Assembly (NCBI GenBank): GCA_020628265.1
Contig: JAHDFG010000004.1
Location: 1 to 26,719, forward strand
Source of the DNA: Pseudooctadecabacter sp.
GTDB lineage: Bacteria > Pseudomonadota > Alphaproteobacteria > Rhodobacterales > Rhodobacteraceae
DNA length: 26,719 nt
Direction of reading: 5' to 3'
The notes under the pieces were generated by a model that worked only from the letters and a program-made list of their open reading frames with translations, was not told the origin of the DNA and made no database searches. Positions 1-6,441 of this stretch are shown piece by piece. Position numbers and translations under genes: made by a program. How positions within the stretch are numbered: position 1 is the first letter of the stretch; each line of letters opens with the position of its first letter.

Positions 1-8
1 AGACAGGC

Positions 9-1073
9 ATGAAAACGGGCTTTCGTGGCACGTTCGTCATTTCCTGGTCGCAAACAGAACTGGACGGGTTCTGGTCGGCACCGCTTGAAAACTTGCGGGT
101 CGGTACGGCGTGGTCATGGACGGGCGAAGCGGTTCGGGTAGACGGACCGGCGGATATTCTCCCCTTGGGCGATGCGGCAGGAGAGGCCGACATTCGCAAA
201 CGGGCGGCACTTTCTGTGCGCCGGCTGCTGAAAGCTGTAGAGATCAACACGACGCGGCTGGACCTTGTTGAGGTTGAGGGACCGGGCTTCGAGCAAAGCT
301 TTACGGTCACAGACGGACGCGACACTTGGACGGTGACCCTGATCGAAGGGGCAACGCCTGCGGCAAGGCTGTGCATGTTTGTGGGCGAAATCCCCCCGCG
401 CACGACCGACCTGTGGATTGTGAACCACACGGTCGAGCTGGAGGCCCGCGACCAGAACGAAGATGCCGCCGGCGGTGTGATCTGCTTCACGCCTGGCACG
501 ATGATCCGCACCGAAGAGGGCGCAATGCGGGTCGAGGACATTTCCGAAGGCACGAAAATCCAGACCAAAGACAACGGCTGTCAGGAAGTCTTGTGGACCG
601 GTGCACGACGTGTGACCGGTGCGCGGCTTTATGCGATGCCGCATCTATGTCCCATCCGCTTGCGGGCGGGGTCGCTGGATGATGACGTGCCCGATGCGGG
701 TCTGCTGGTCAGCCCTGATCACCGCGTGATGGTCAAGGGCGCACGGGCGCGGGCGCTGTTCAACACCGACGAGGTTCTGGTGGCAGCGCGGGATCTGGTG
801 AACGACCAGTCGATCTACGTGGATCGCTCCATGCGGCAGGTTCACTACATTCATATGCTCTTGCCGAACCACGAGGTGGTTTTTGCCAATGGTGTTGAAA
901 CCGAAAGCTTCCATCCGGCCAGTGCGGGTCTGGAGAGCCTTGGCGACGAGGACCGAGCGCGCTTGCTGCGGCAGATGCCGGATGTGGAGGCGGATGTGAA
1001 CGCCTACGGGGCCTATGCCCGACGGATTGTGTCATCGTCCGAGGCGGCGATCCTCAAGCACGACGTGGCCTGA
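9..1073 (+). CDS. Hint-domain (Hint_2-type) protein, orphan
   Basis: The product is 354 residues. An N-terminal part of about 155 residues has no domain I recognise. A Hedgehog/intein (Hint) module follows, opening at Cys159 in CFTPGTMI, with the later conserved block LLVSPDHRVM and the end of the fold near ANGVETESFHPA. In Hint folds the first Cys or Ser can drive an N-S/O acyl shift and peptide cleavage. Whether this copy is active is not known. No signal peptide or membrane segment is visible. In Roseobacter-type genomes Hint_2 modules often occur in RTX or other secreted proteins; here the module stands alone. The ATG at 9 is preceded by only 8 bases, so its ribosome-binding site cannot be judged, but the N-terminus MKTGFRGTFV looks natural. 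The biological role is unknown. Confidence 0.85.
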   Translation: MKTGFRGTFVISWSQTELDGFWSAPLENLRVGTAWSWTGEAVRVDGPADILPLGDAAGEADIRKRAALSVRRLLKAVEINTTRLDLVEVEGPGFEQSFTVTDGRDTWTVTLIEGATPAARLCMFVGEIPPRTTDLWIVNHTVELEARDQNEDAAGGVICFTPGTMIRTEEGAMRVEDISEGTKIQTKDNGCQEVLWTGARRVTGARLYAMPHLCPIRLRAGSLDDDVPDAGLLVSPDHRVMVKGARARALFNTDEVLVAARDLVNDQSIYVDRSMRQVHYIHMLLPNHEVVFANGVETESFHPASAGLESLGDEDRARLLRQMPDVEADVNAYGAYARRIVSSSEAAILKHDVA

Positions 1074-1092
1074 AGACGACGTGATGACGACT

Positions 1093-1130
1093 GGGCGGCG
1101 CTGTTTGGCAAAGCCAAATGCGCCCCGCCC
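1093..1130 (+). terminator. GC-rich hairpin after the Hint gene
   Basis: A long hairpin lies 20 bases after the Hint stop codon. The inner stem is TTTGGC (1104-1109) with GCCAAA (1113-1118) around an AAA loop. The middle stem is GGCGC (1097-1101) with GCGCC (1120-1124). The outer stem is GGGC (1093-1096) with GCCC (1127-1130), with a CC bulge. No U-tract follows directly, although five T occur at 1161-1165. It may work as a weak or Rho-assisted terminator, or only stabilise the 3' end. Confidence 0.45.
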
Positions 1131-1155
1131 GCCGTCCCGTTCTAGCCTCCGGCGG

Positions 1156-1177
1156 GGATATTTTTAAGCCAAAGAAG
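1156..1177 (+). repeat. Dispersed intergenic motif, copy 1
   Basis: This 22-base motif reads GGATATTT, two variable bases (TT), then AAGCCAAAGAAG. It recurs at 9805-9826 with 20 of 22 bases identical, and in a looser 21-base form at 4762-4782. All three copies lie in intergenic DNA downstream of a GC-rich hairpin that follows a plus-strand gene. Its function is unknown. I believe similar strings are frequent between genes in Rhodobacteraceae, but I cannot check that here. Confidence 0.7.
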
Positions 1178-1186
1178 CCATGCGTG

Positions 1187-1215
1187 TTGACTCGTGATGA
1201 CGTGCCGCGTAAGGG
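1187..1215 (+). promoter_or_regulatory. Candidate sigma70-type promoter for rpsD
   Basis: TTGACT (1187-1192) and TAAGGG (1210-1215) are separated by exactly 17 bases. The -35 is close to consensus and the -10 is weak. Transcription would start near 1222 and give a leader of about 100 bases before the rpsD ATG. This was found by eye and no transcript data were available. Confidence 0.45.
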
Positions 1216-1232
1216 AGCCGCTCATTGGTGTT

Positions 1233-1314
1233 GGTGGTCCCCGCAAGGGGGTGCCTGTCGGTCCGGCCAAATCCGGACAAAGGACAACGCCCTTCGAAAA
1301 CCTGAACGAAGGAG
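1233..1314 (+). promoter_or_regulatory. Structured rpsD 5' leader with sequestered SD
   Basis: Three consecutive hairpins can form between the candidate promoter and rpsD. The first has CCCC (1239-1242) paired with GGGG (1247-1250) around a GCAA loop, and can be extended outward. The second pairs GTCCGG (1261-1266) with CCGGAC (1273-1278). The third pairs CCTTCG (1291-1296) with CGAAGG (1307-1312). The 3' arm of the third contains the first four bases of the AAGGAG Shine-Dalgarno (1309-1314). S4 represses its own synthesis by binding mRNA structures in other bacteria, so a similar role here is a reasonable inference, not a demonstration. Confidence 0.5.
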
Positions 1315-1322
1315 ATCAGCAG

Positions 1323-1943
1323 ATGACAAAGAGAACTGCTGCCAAGTACAAGATCGATCGCCGCATGGGCGAAAACATTTGGGGCCGCCCCAAATCCCCC
1401 GTCAACCGTCGTGAATATGGCCCCGGCCAGCACGGTCAGCGCCGCAAGGGCAAGCTGTCCGACTTCGGCATCCAGCTGCGTGCCAAGCAGAAGCTGAAGG
1501 GCTACTACGGCGACCTGACGGAAAAGCAATTCCGCCGCATCTTTAAAGAAGCCGAACGTGTAAAGGGCGACACCGGTGAGAACCTCATCGGTCTGCTGGA
1601 GCGCCGTCTGGACGCAGTCGTGTACCGCGCCAAGTTCGTGCCGACCGTTTTCGCAGCACGTCAGTTCGTGAACCACGGCCACGTCCGTGTGAACGGCAAG
1701 AAGGTCAACATCCCGTCCTACCGCGTGAAGGAAGGCGACGTGATCGAGGTCCGTGACCGGTCCAAGCAGAACGTTGCTGTTCTGGAAGCTGTTGGCCTGG
1801 CCGAGCGTGACGTGCCTGACTACATTGAGGCCGATCATTCCAAGATGACCGCAACCTTCGTTCGCACTCCGGGTCTGGGCGATGTGCCTTATCCGGTGAT
1901 GATGGAACCGAACCTCGTGATCGAATACTACGCTCAGAACTAA
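1323..1943 (+). CDS. rpsD: 30S ribosomal protein S4
   Basis: The 206-residue product begins MTKRTAAKYKIDRRMGENIW and matches bacterial S4 over its full usual length. The N-terminal domain carries the RREYGPGQHGQRR segment. The S4 RNA-binding fold lies in the middle (about residues 95-160), with FVNHGHVRVNGKKVNIPSY. S4 binds the 5' domain of 16S rRNA and nucleates assembly of the small subunit. The ATG at 1323 is chosen because AAGGAG lies at 1309-1314 and because the in-frame sequence further upstream (from 1194) does not resemble S4. The gene stands alone, flanked by its own candidate promoter and a strong terminator, not in the alpha operon with rpsK and rpoA. The leader may allow autoregulation. 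Confidence 0.98.
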   Translation: MTKRTAAKYKIDRRMGENIWGRPKSPVNRREYGPGQHGQRRKGKLSDFGIQLRAKQKLKGYYGDLTEKQFRRIFKEAERVKGDTGENLIGLLERRLDAVVYRAKFVPTVFAARQFVNHGHVRVNGKKVNIPSYRVKEGDVIEVRDRSKQNVAVLEAVGLAERDVPDYIEADHSKMTATFVRTPGLGDVPYPVMMEPNLVIEYYAQN

Positions 1944-1968
1944 TTTCCTGAGACACAGCATTCCAAAG

Positions 1969-2004
1969 GCCGCGCCCACGAGATCATCGGGGCGCGGCTT
2001 TTTT
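1969..2004 (+). terminator. Rho-independent terminator of rpsD
   Basis: GCCGCGCCC (1969-1977) pairs perfectly with GGGCGCGGC (1990-1998) across a 12-base loop, and six T follow directly (1999-2004). It starts 25 bases after the rpsD stop codon. This is one of the clearest intrinsic terminators in the window and closes a monocistronic rpsD unit. Confidence 0.93.
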
Positions 2005-2070
2005 GTTTGGCCGCTGGCCTTGGTGGGCAGGGGCAATTAGAACGGGTCTGAACAAGGGGACGAGAGGCCG

Positions 2071-3156
2071 ATGAGCGAGATCAAACCGCAGCCGGGCATT
2101 ATGGATATTGCGCTGTACGTGGGCGGAAAATCCCACGTTGATGGTGTAGAAAACATTGTAAAACTGTCGTCCAACGAGAACCCGTTGGGCCCGTCGGAAG
2201 CCGCCAAAGAGGCGTTGGTGCGTGCGTCCCACAGCTTGCACCGGTATCCGTCGACGGATCATGCCAGCCTGCGCGAGGCCATTGGCGAGGTTTGGGGGCT
2301 GGATCCTGCACGGATCATCTGTGGCAACGGATCTGGCGAGTTGTTGATGATGATTGCGCAGGCCTATGCAGGGCCGGGAGACGAGGTGCTGTTCACCGAG
2401 CACGGCTTTGCCATGTACCCCATTTATGCCAATGCAAACGGGGCCACGCCGGTTGTTGTACCCGAGCGAAACCGGATGGTGGACGTGGATGCACTGCTGG
2501 CGGCCTGCACCGAACGCACCCGCATTGTCTACATTGCAAATCCAGCCAATCCGACAGGCACGATGTTGGGTGAGGCGGCACTGGCGCGTCTGGCTGACGG
2601 TATCCCCAAGGAGGCCTTGCTGGTTCTGGACGGTGCCTATGCCGAATACGTGGAAGGGTACGACGCGGGCGCTGCCCTGATCGCGGACCGCGAGAATGTC
2701 GTGATGACACGGACGTTTTCGAAGATTTACGGGTTGGGCGGCTTGCGGATCGGCTGGGCCTACGGGCCGCAGGCCGTTGTCGATGTGCTGATGCGCCTGC
2801 GCGGGCCGTTCAACCTGTCCGCACCGGCGCTGGCTGCGGCTGAGGCTGCGATGCGTGACCGTGACCACACGGCCCATTGCCGCGCCGAGAATGCCAAGCA
2901 CCGCGACTGGCTGGCCCATGCCTTGGCAGAGATCGGTGTGCCTTCCGATGTGTCCGAGGCGAATTTCATTCTGGCACGCTTTGCATCCGAGGAAGAGGCA
3001 AAGGCTTGCAATGACTATCTGACGTCTCAGGGCATCCTGCTGCGCTATGTGGGCGGCTACGGGCTGCCGTATGGCATCCGGATCACTGTCGGGGACGAGG
3101 CGTCCTGCCGCCGTGTTGTCCATGCCATCAGCCAGTTCAAGGAGCAGCAGACATGA
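2071..3156 (+). CDS. hisC: Histidinol-phosphate/aromatic aminotransferase (HisC family)
   Basis: The 361-residue product is a class I/II PLP-dependent aminotransferase of the HisC family. The N-terminal substrate region has LSSNENPLGPS, ANPANPTGT lies in the middle, and the PLP-lysine region is RTFSKIYGLGGLRIGW. HisC converts imidazole acetol phosphate and glutamate to histidinol phosphate. Family members of this kind also transaminate prephenate or phenylpyruvate-type keto acids. The downstream gene is a prephenate/arogenate-type dehydrogenase that overlaps this one by 4 bases (ATGA at 3153-3156), so a role in tyrosine and phenylalanine synthesis is as likely as, or additional to, histidine synthesis. 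Length is normal. The ATG at 2071 is preceded by a purine-rich GGGGACGAGAGG stretch. Confidence 0.93.
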   Translation: MSEIKPQPGIMDIALYVGGKSHVDGVENIVKLSSNENPLGPSEAAKEALVRASHSLHRYPSTDHASLREAIGEVWGLDPARIICGNGSGELLMMIAQAYAGPGDEVLFTEHGFAMYPIYANANGATPVVVPERNRMVDVDALLAACTERTRIVYIANPANPTGTMLGEAALARLADGIPKEALLVLDGAYAEYVEGYDAGAALIADRENVVMTRTFSKIYGLGGLRIGWAYGPQAVVDVLMRLRGPFNLSAPALAAAEAAMRDRDHTAHCRAENAKHRDWLAHALAEIGVPSDVSEANFILARFASEEEAKACNDYLTSQGILLRYVGGYGLPYGIRITVGDEASCRRVVHAISQFKEQQT

Positions 3157-4067
3157 GCGTCACGTACGACCGGGTGGCCCTGATCGGCTTGGGCCTGATC
3201 GCGTCTTCCATGTTTTGGGCGATGAAGCGGGCCGGTCTGGCCGGTGAGGTGACGGGCTATGCACGGTCGGAGGAGACCCGTGCGACGGCGCGCGAGATCG
3301 GCCTGTGCGACCGCATCTGTGACAGTGCCGAAGAGGCCTGCAAGGACGCTGATCTGGTGGTGCTTTGCGTGCCGGTGGGCGCGATGGAAGCGGTCACCCG
3401 TCAGATTGCTCCTGCCCTGAAGGAAGGCGCTGTGGTGACGGATGTCGGGTCCGTTAAACGCGCCGTAATTGAGGCTGTGGGCCCGAATTTGCCGGAGGGC
3501 GTGCACTTCGTGCCCGCGCATCCGCTGGCGGGGACCGAACAGTCAGGGCCGACGTCCGGATTTGCCGAGCTTTTCGACAACCGCTGGTGTCTGCTGACAC
3601 CCGAAGGAGCGGATGCGGACGAAGTGGCAAAACTGCGCCTGTTTTGGGAAGGGCTGGGCGCGAACGTGGACGAGATGGAGCCCGACCACCATGATCTGGT
3701 TTTGGCGGTGACGTCCCATACCCCGCACCTGATCGCCTACACGATGGTCGGCGTCGCGGATGATCTGGGGCGGGTCACGGACACCGAAGTCGTGAATTTC
3801 TCGGCTGCGGGGTTTCGGGATTTCACGCGGATTGCTGCCTCTGACCCGACGATGTGGCGGGATGTGTTTTTGAGCAACAAGGATGCGACCTTGGAGATTT
3901 TGGGGCGGTTCACCGAAGAGCTTTTCGCGCTGCAACGGGCCATCCGGCAGGGCGACGGCGACCATCTGTTCGACTATTTCACCCGCACGCGGGCCATCCG
4001 ACGCGGCATCATTGAAGCGGGGCAGGATACGGATGCGCCGAACTTTGGTCGGCGGTCTTCCAAGTGA
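3153..4067 (+). CDS. tyrA: Prephenate/arogenate dehydrogenase
   Basis: This is a 304-residue TyrA-type oxidoreductase. The N-terminus carries a dinucleotide-binding fold, VALIGLGLIASSM, in which the GxGxxxxS spacing is clear. The catalytic region includes FVPAHPLAGTEQSGP, whose histidine is typical of TyrA, and VTSHTPHLIAY. The enzyme oxidatively decarboxylates prephenate and/or arogenate using NAD(P), giving hydroxyphenylpyruvate or tyrosine; substrate preference cannot be told from sequence reading. There is no ACT or chorismate mutase domain, as expected for this length. The start overlaps the aminotransferase stop (ATGA), which indicates translational coupling. The stop overlaps the start of the extensin-like gene. 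Confidence 0.93.
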   Translation: MSVTYDRVALIGLGLIASSMFWAMKRAGLAGEVTGYARSEETRATAREIGLCDRICDSAEEACKDADLVVLCVPVGAMEAVTRQIAPALKEGAVVTDVGSVKRAVIEAVGPNLPEGVHFVPAHPLAGTEQSGPTSGFAELFDNRWCLLTPEGADADEVAKLRLFWEGLGANVDEMEPDHHDLVLAVTSHTPHLIAYTMVGVADDLGRVTDTEVVNFSAAGFRDFTRIAASDPTMWRDVFLSNKDATLEILGRFTEELFALQRAIRQGDGDHLFDYFTRTRAIRRGIIEAGQDTDAPNFGRRSSK

Positions 4068-4666
4068 TGCGTTTGGGGTATGTTCTGGTGTGTTGCGTGG
4101 CCCTGATGGGCTGTGGGCGCAGCGCCGAGGTTGAGACCCCACCGATGGACGGGAGCGTGTGTGGCGATCCGTTTTTGCGTGGGGACGTCCTTGGCGCGGT
4201 TGACGGGGCAGGGGCCTGCGGGATCGAGGATGCCGTGCTGCTGCGAGAAGTGTCCGGTGTGCGTCTGTCGACGCCTGCGCGGATCGAATGTTCGACGGCT
4301 CGTGCGCTCAAGACATGGGTGGAGCAAGGTGTTGTTCCGGCCGTGGGGGACACCGGTGGCGGTGTTCAGTCGCTGCGGGTCGTGGCGCACTATTCCTGCC
4401 GGAGCCGCAATAACCAGCCAGGTGCGCGGCTGTCCGAGCACAGCTTTGGCCGCGCGATCGACATTGCGGGGATCGGTTTGGCGGACGGGACCGAGATGAC
4501 CCTGCTGACGGATTGGAACGGCCGATACGCGACCCAGTTGCGGCAGATGTGGCGGGCGGCCTGTGGCCCCTTCGGCACTGTGTTGGGGCCGGAGTCAGAC
4601 CGGTTCCACCGCGATCATTTCCACTTTGATACGGCCAGCTACCGGTCCGGCAGCTTCTGTCGTTGA
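4067..4666 (+). CDS. Extensin-like family lipoprotein
   Basis: The 199-residue product resembles the bacterial extensin-like C-terminal family (PF06904-type). Recognisable blocks are CGIEDAVLL, ARIECSTARALKTWV, YSCRSRNN, LSEHSFGRAIDIAG and HRDHFHFD, with a C-terminal Cys. The His and Asp residues in SEHSFGRAIDI and HRDHFH recall zinc D,D-carboxypeptidase-like folds. Cleavage of peptidoglycan is therefore an inference, and the true activity is not known to me. The N-terminus is a lipoprotein signal with lipobox LMGC and lipidation at Cys16. I start at ATG 4067, whose A is the last base of the tyrA stop (TGATG); a GTG at 4064 directly before it is also possible. The overlaps place it as the third gene of the aminotransferase-tyrA operon, although its job is in the envelope. 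Confidence 0.85.
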   Translation: MRLGYVLVCCVALMGCGRSAEVETPPMDGSVCGDPFLRGDVLGAVDGAGACGIEDAVLLREVSGVRLSTPARIECSTARALKTWVEQGVVPAVGDTGGGVQSLRVVAHYSCRSRNNQPGARLSEHSFGRAIDIAGIGLADGTEMTLLTDWNGRYATQLRQMWRAACGPFGTVLGPESDRFHRDHFHFDTASYRSGSFCR

Positions 4667-4674
4667 GAAACGGA

Positions 4675-4696
4675 GCGGCTGCGCCGCGTTGTTTTT
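4675..4696 (+). terminator. Short GC hairpin with T-run after the extensin-like gene
   Basis: GCGGC (4675-4679) pairs with GCCGC (4683-4687) around a TGC loop, and TTTTT follows at 4692-4696, four bases after the stem. The same 13-base hairpin recurs after the OmpA-domain gene at 9718. The stem is short, so termination may be partial. Confidence 0.5.
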
Positions 4697-4782
4697 ATTG
4701 GAGATATCCGAGGTCTTAACCCGTTCAGTCAAACGGTTCGATCGCTGCAGCTGCGGGATCAGGTATTTTTGCATCAAAGAAG
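4675..4782. repeat. Composite intergenic repeat, copy A
   Basis: This element nearly fills the 123-base gap between two convergent genes. It has the hairpin GCGGC-TGC-GCCGC at 4675-4687, a T-run, a partly conserved middle that includes TTCAG and CGGTT, and the motif GGTATTTTT-GCAT-CAAAGAAG at 4762-4782. The motif begins 87 bases after the hairpin starts, exactly as in copy B (9718-9826). It ends 7 bases before the stop codon of the minus-strand gene, again as in copy B. Function is unknown. Confidence 0.6.
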
Positions 4783-4789
4783 CATGGGG

Positions 4790-5785
4790 TCAGCGCAGCA
4801 TGGGGGCGGGGCCGAGCGGGTAGCCGCCCAGCGTCATCATTCCCTCCGTGATTTGCAGGGTCAGGGTCAGCGTGTCGGGGATGTGGGGGGTTTCATCCAG
4901 AGCGCCCGCGATTTCATTGACGAGGAACCGGCGGTCCGCCTCGACCATCCCATTGGCCACAGCCATGTCCAGCCCCTGCTGCCAGTTGCGGGCCGACAGG
5001 CTGACAGAGCCATTGAGCACGCCGTTTTCATCAGGCGTGACGTCACCAATCGCGGTGGCGGACATGTCGCCCCATGTGAGTGAGAACTCTTTTATCCGCA
5101 TCGCTGTGATGTGCGGGGGGGTATCGGCTGCGCCGTTCAGCTCAATCGGTAGGGAGGTGTCGACATCGCTGTCCAGCCGCAGGTTCTGGATAAGTGGCGG
5201 TTGCAGGTTGGTGGGATCAAGGAAGCGGCGCAGGTTTTCAGGCAGCGCGATGGCGCGGGTCTCAAGAAAGAGGTTGTAGGTCTGGGTGGTGTCAGGGGCC
5301 TGCCGCATGGCGGCCAGAACCGACGCCATGGAGACGTCAAACCCGCTTTCGCTGGTGATCCGCGGGTTGTCCATGGTGATGGTGGCGTTTTGGAACGTCA
5401 AAGCCGCTGAGGGGCGCACCTTGCCCGAGGCGCGCATATCGCTGGTGACGATGGTGTAGGTTTCGCCGGCAAGCTCCACCGTCTGTTCCGCAGGAAAGAC
5501 GGCAATGACTTCGTTCGGCCGATAGGAGAGGGCGAAGAGCTGGAAGAAGGGGGCCGCCCATGCGGTGCCGGTCGCAGGATCAACGAAGGACAGGTCCGTT
5601 ACGGTGGTGTCGAACCGTGACGGAAAGCCGCGGGTTTTCAGGCTGTTGTAGGAGATATCATAGGGGCCGTCGTTTGCGGCGACCAGCGCTTCGGTCAGGC
5701 GGCTTTCGATCTGGGAGCGACCAACGAACCAGTACCCCCCGTAAAGAAGGGCAGATACAACCGCGAGCAGGATCAGTTTGCGCAT
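4790..5785 (-). CDS. DUF2125 domain protein, membrane-anchored
   Basis: The 331-residue product matches the DUF2125 family of alphaproteobacteria. It begins with an uncleaved-looking signal anchor, MRKLILLAVVSALLYGGYWF. The family-like segment YNSLKTRGFPSRFDTTVTDL follows, with TAWAAPFFQLFALSYRPNEV after it. The remainder alternates beta-rich stretches, and it ends near MMTLGGYPLGP. It is probably a periplasmic or inner-membrane-anchored protein; its function is unknown and I assign none. The ATG is at 5785, with AAAGG about 8 bases upstream. It is divergent from the ChaC-like gene, with 65 bases between them, and convergent with the extensin-like gene across a composite repeat. Length is normal and no frame damage is seen. 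Confidence 0.85.
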   Translation of the reverse strand: MRKLILLAVVSALLYGGYWFVGRSQIESRLTEALVAANDGPYDISYNSLKTRGFPSRFDTTVTDLSFVDPATGTAWAAPFFQLFALSYRPNEVIAVFPAEQTVELAGETYTIVTSDMRASGKVRPSAALTFQNATITMDNPRITSESGFDVSMASVLAAMRQAPDTTQTYNLFLETRAIALPENLRRFLDPTNLQPPLIQNLRLDSDVDTSLPIELNGAADTPPHITAMRIKEFSLTWGDMSATAIGDVTPDENGVLNGSVSLSARNWQQGLDMAVANGMVEADRRFLVNEIAGALDETPHIPDTLTLTLQITEGMMTLGGYPLGPAPMLR

Positions 5786-5850
5786 CGGGGGGCCTTTCGA
5801 TTGAACGTGATTTGGTGTTTAGAGGAGCGCGCAATAAAGGGCCAGAAACG

Positions 5851-6372
5851 ATGAGCATGTGGGTGTTTGGATACGGATCGTTGCTGTGGAATCCGGGGTT
5901 CGAACCGGTGGAGGCAGTGACGGCGCATCTTGCGGGATATCACCGCAGCTTTTGCATGTTGTCGATCCATCATCGCGGCACGGTCGAGAAGCCGGGACTT
6001 GTGTTGGCGCTGGATGAGGCTGACGCCAGCTGCACTGGTGTCGCGTTTCGCGTGGCCGAACCGCAAGAGGACGAGGTTCTGGCCGAATTGCGCGAGCGTG
6101 AGCTGATTTCATCTGCCTATATCGAGAAGCGCCTGCCTCTGACGTTGGACGACGGGCGCAGTGTCGAGGCGCTGGCCTATGTCATCAATCGCGACCACGA
6201 GCAATATTGCCAGTATGATCTGGAAACGCAGGCCCAACTGATTGCACGGTCGGTAGGCGGGCGCGGCCCGAACCCCGAATATCTGTTCAACACCGCCGCA
6301 CATCTGGGCAAGATGGGCATTGAGGATCCCGATATGGACTGGCTGGTGGAACGGGTCCGCGCTTTGGGTTGA
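5851..6372 (+). CDS. Gamma-glutamylcyclotransferase, ChaC-like
   Basis: The 173-residue product has the family signature near the N-terminus (FGYGSLLWNPGF), then GYHRSFCMLSIHHRG and a LRERELISSAYIEKRLPL segment. The acidic residues of that segment lie where the catalytic glutamate is expected. ChaC-type enzymes release 5-oxoproline from glutathione (giving Cys-Gly) or other gamma-glutamyl peptides; the length and the GYGSLLW motif favour the ChaC branch. The later KMGIEDPDMDWLVERV helix is also typical. Two near starts exist, ATG 5851 and ATG 5857; I use 5851 (MSMWVFGYGS), and neither has a strong Shine-Dalgarno. The protein is likely cytoplasmic. The next gene starts 69 bases downstream behind its own candidate promoter. 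Confidence 0.88.
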   Translation: MSMWVFGYGSLLWNPGFEPVEAVTAHLAGYHRSFCMLSIHHRGTVEKPGLVLALDEADASCTGVAFRVAEPQEDEVLAELRERELISSAYIEKRLPLTLDDGRSVEALAYVINRDHEQYCQYDLETQAQLIARSVGGRGPNPEYLFNTAAHLGKMGIEDPDMDWLVERVRALG

Positions 6373-6378
6373 TTTTGT

Positions 6379-6407
6379 TTGGGGATTGCCCCCTGACCCC
6401 TTATGTT
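6379..6407 (+). promoter_or_regulatory. Candidate promoter of the channel/OmpA pair
   Basis: TTGGGG (6379-6384) and TATGTT (6402-6407) are 17 bases apart. The GGGG of the -35 can pair with CCCC at 6389-6392. Transcription would begin about 28 bases before the ATG at 6442. Both hexamers are only moderate matches. Confidence 0.3.
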
Positions 6408-6441
6408 AAGGCCAACAAACAACAAAGAGGTGCCTGATCCC

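Noticed and set aside
1194..1322. N-terminal extension of rpsD
   Set aside because: The frame is open upstream but has no S4 similarity. The AAGGAG at 1309 fits ATG 1323, which gives the standard 206 residues.
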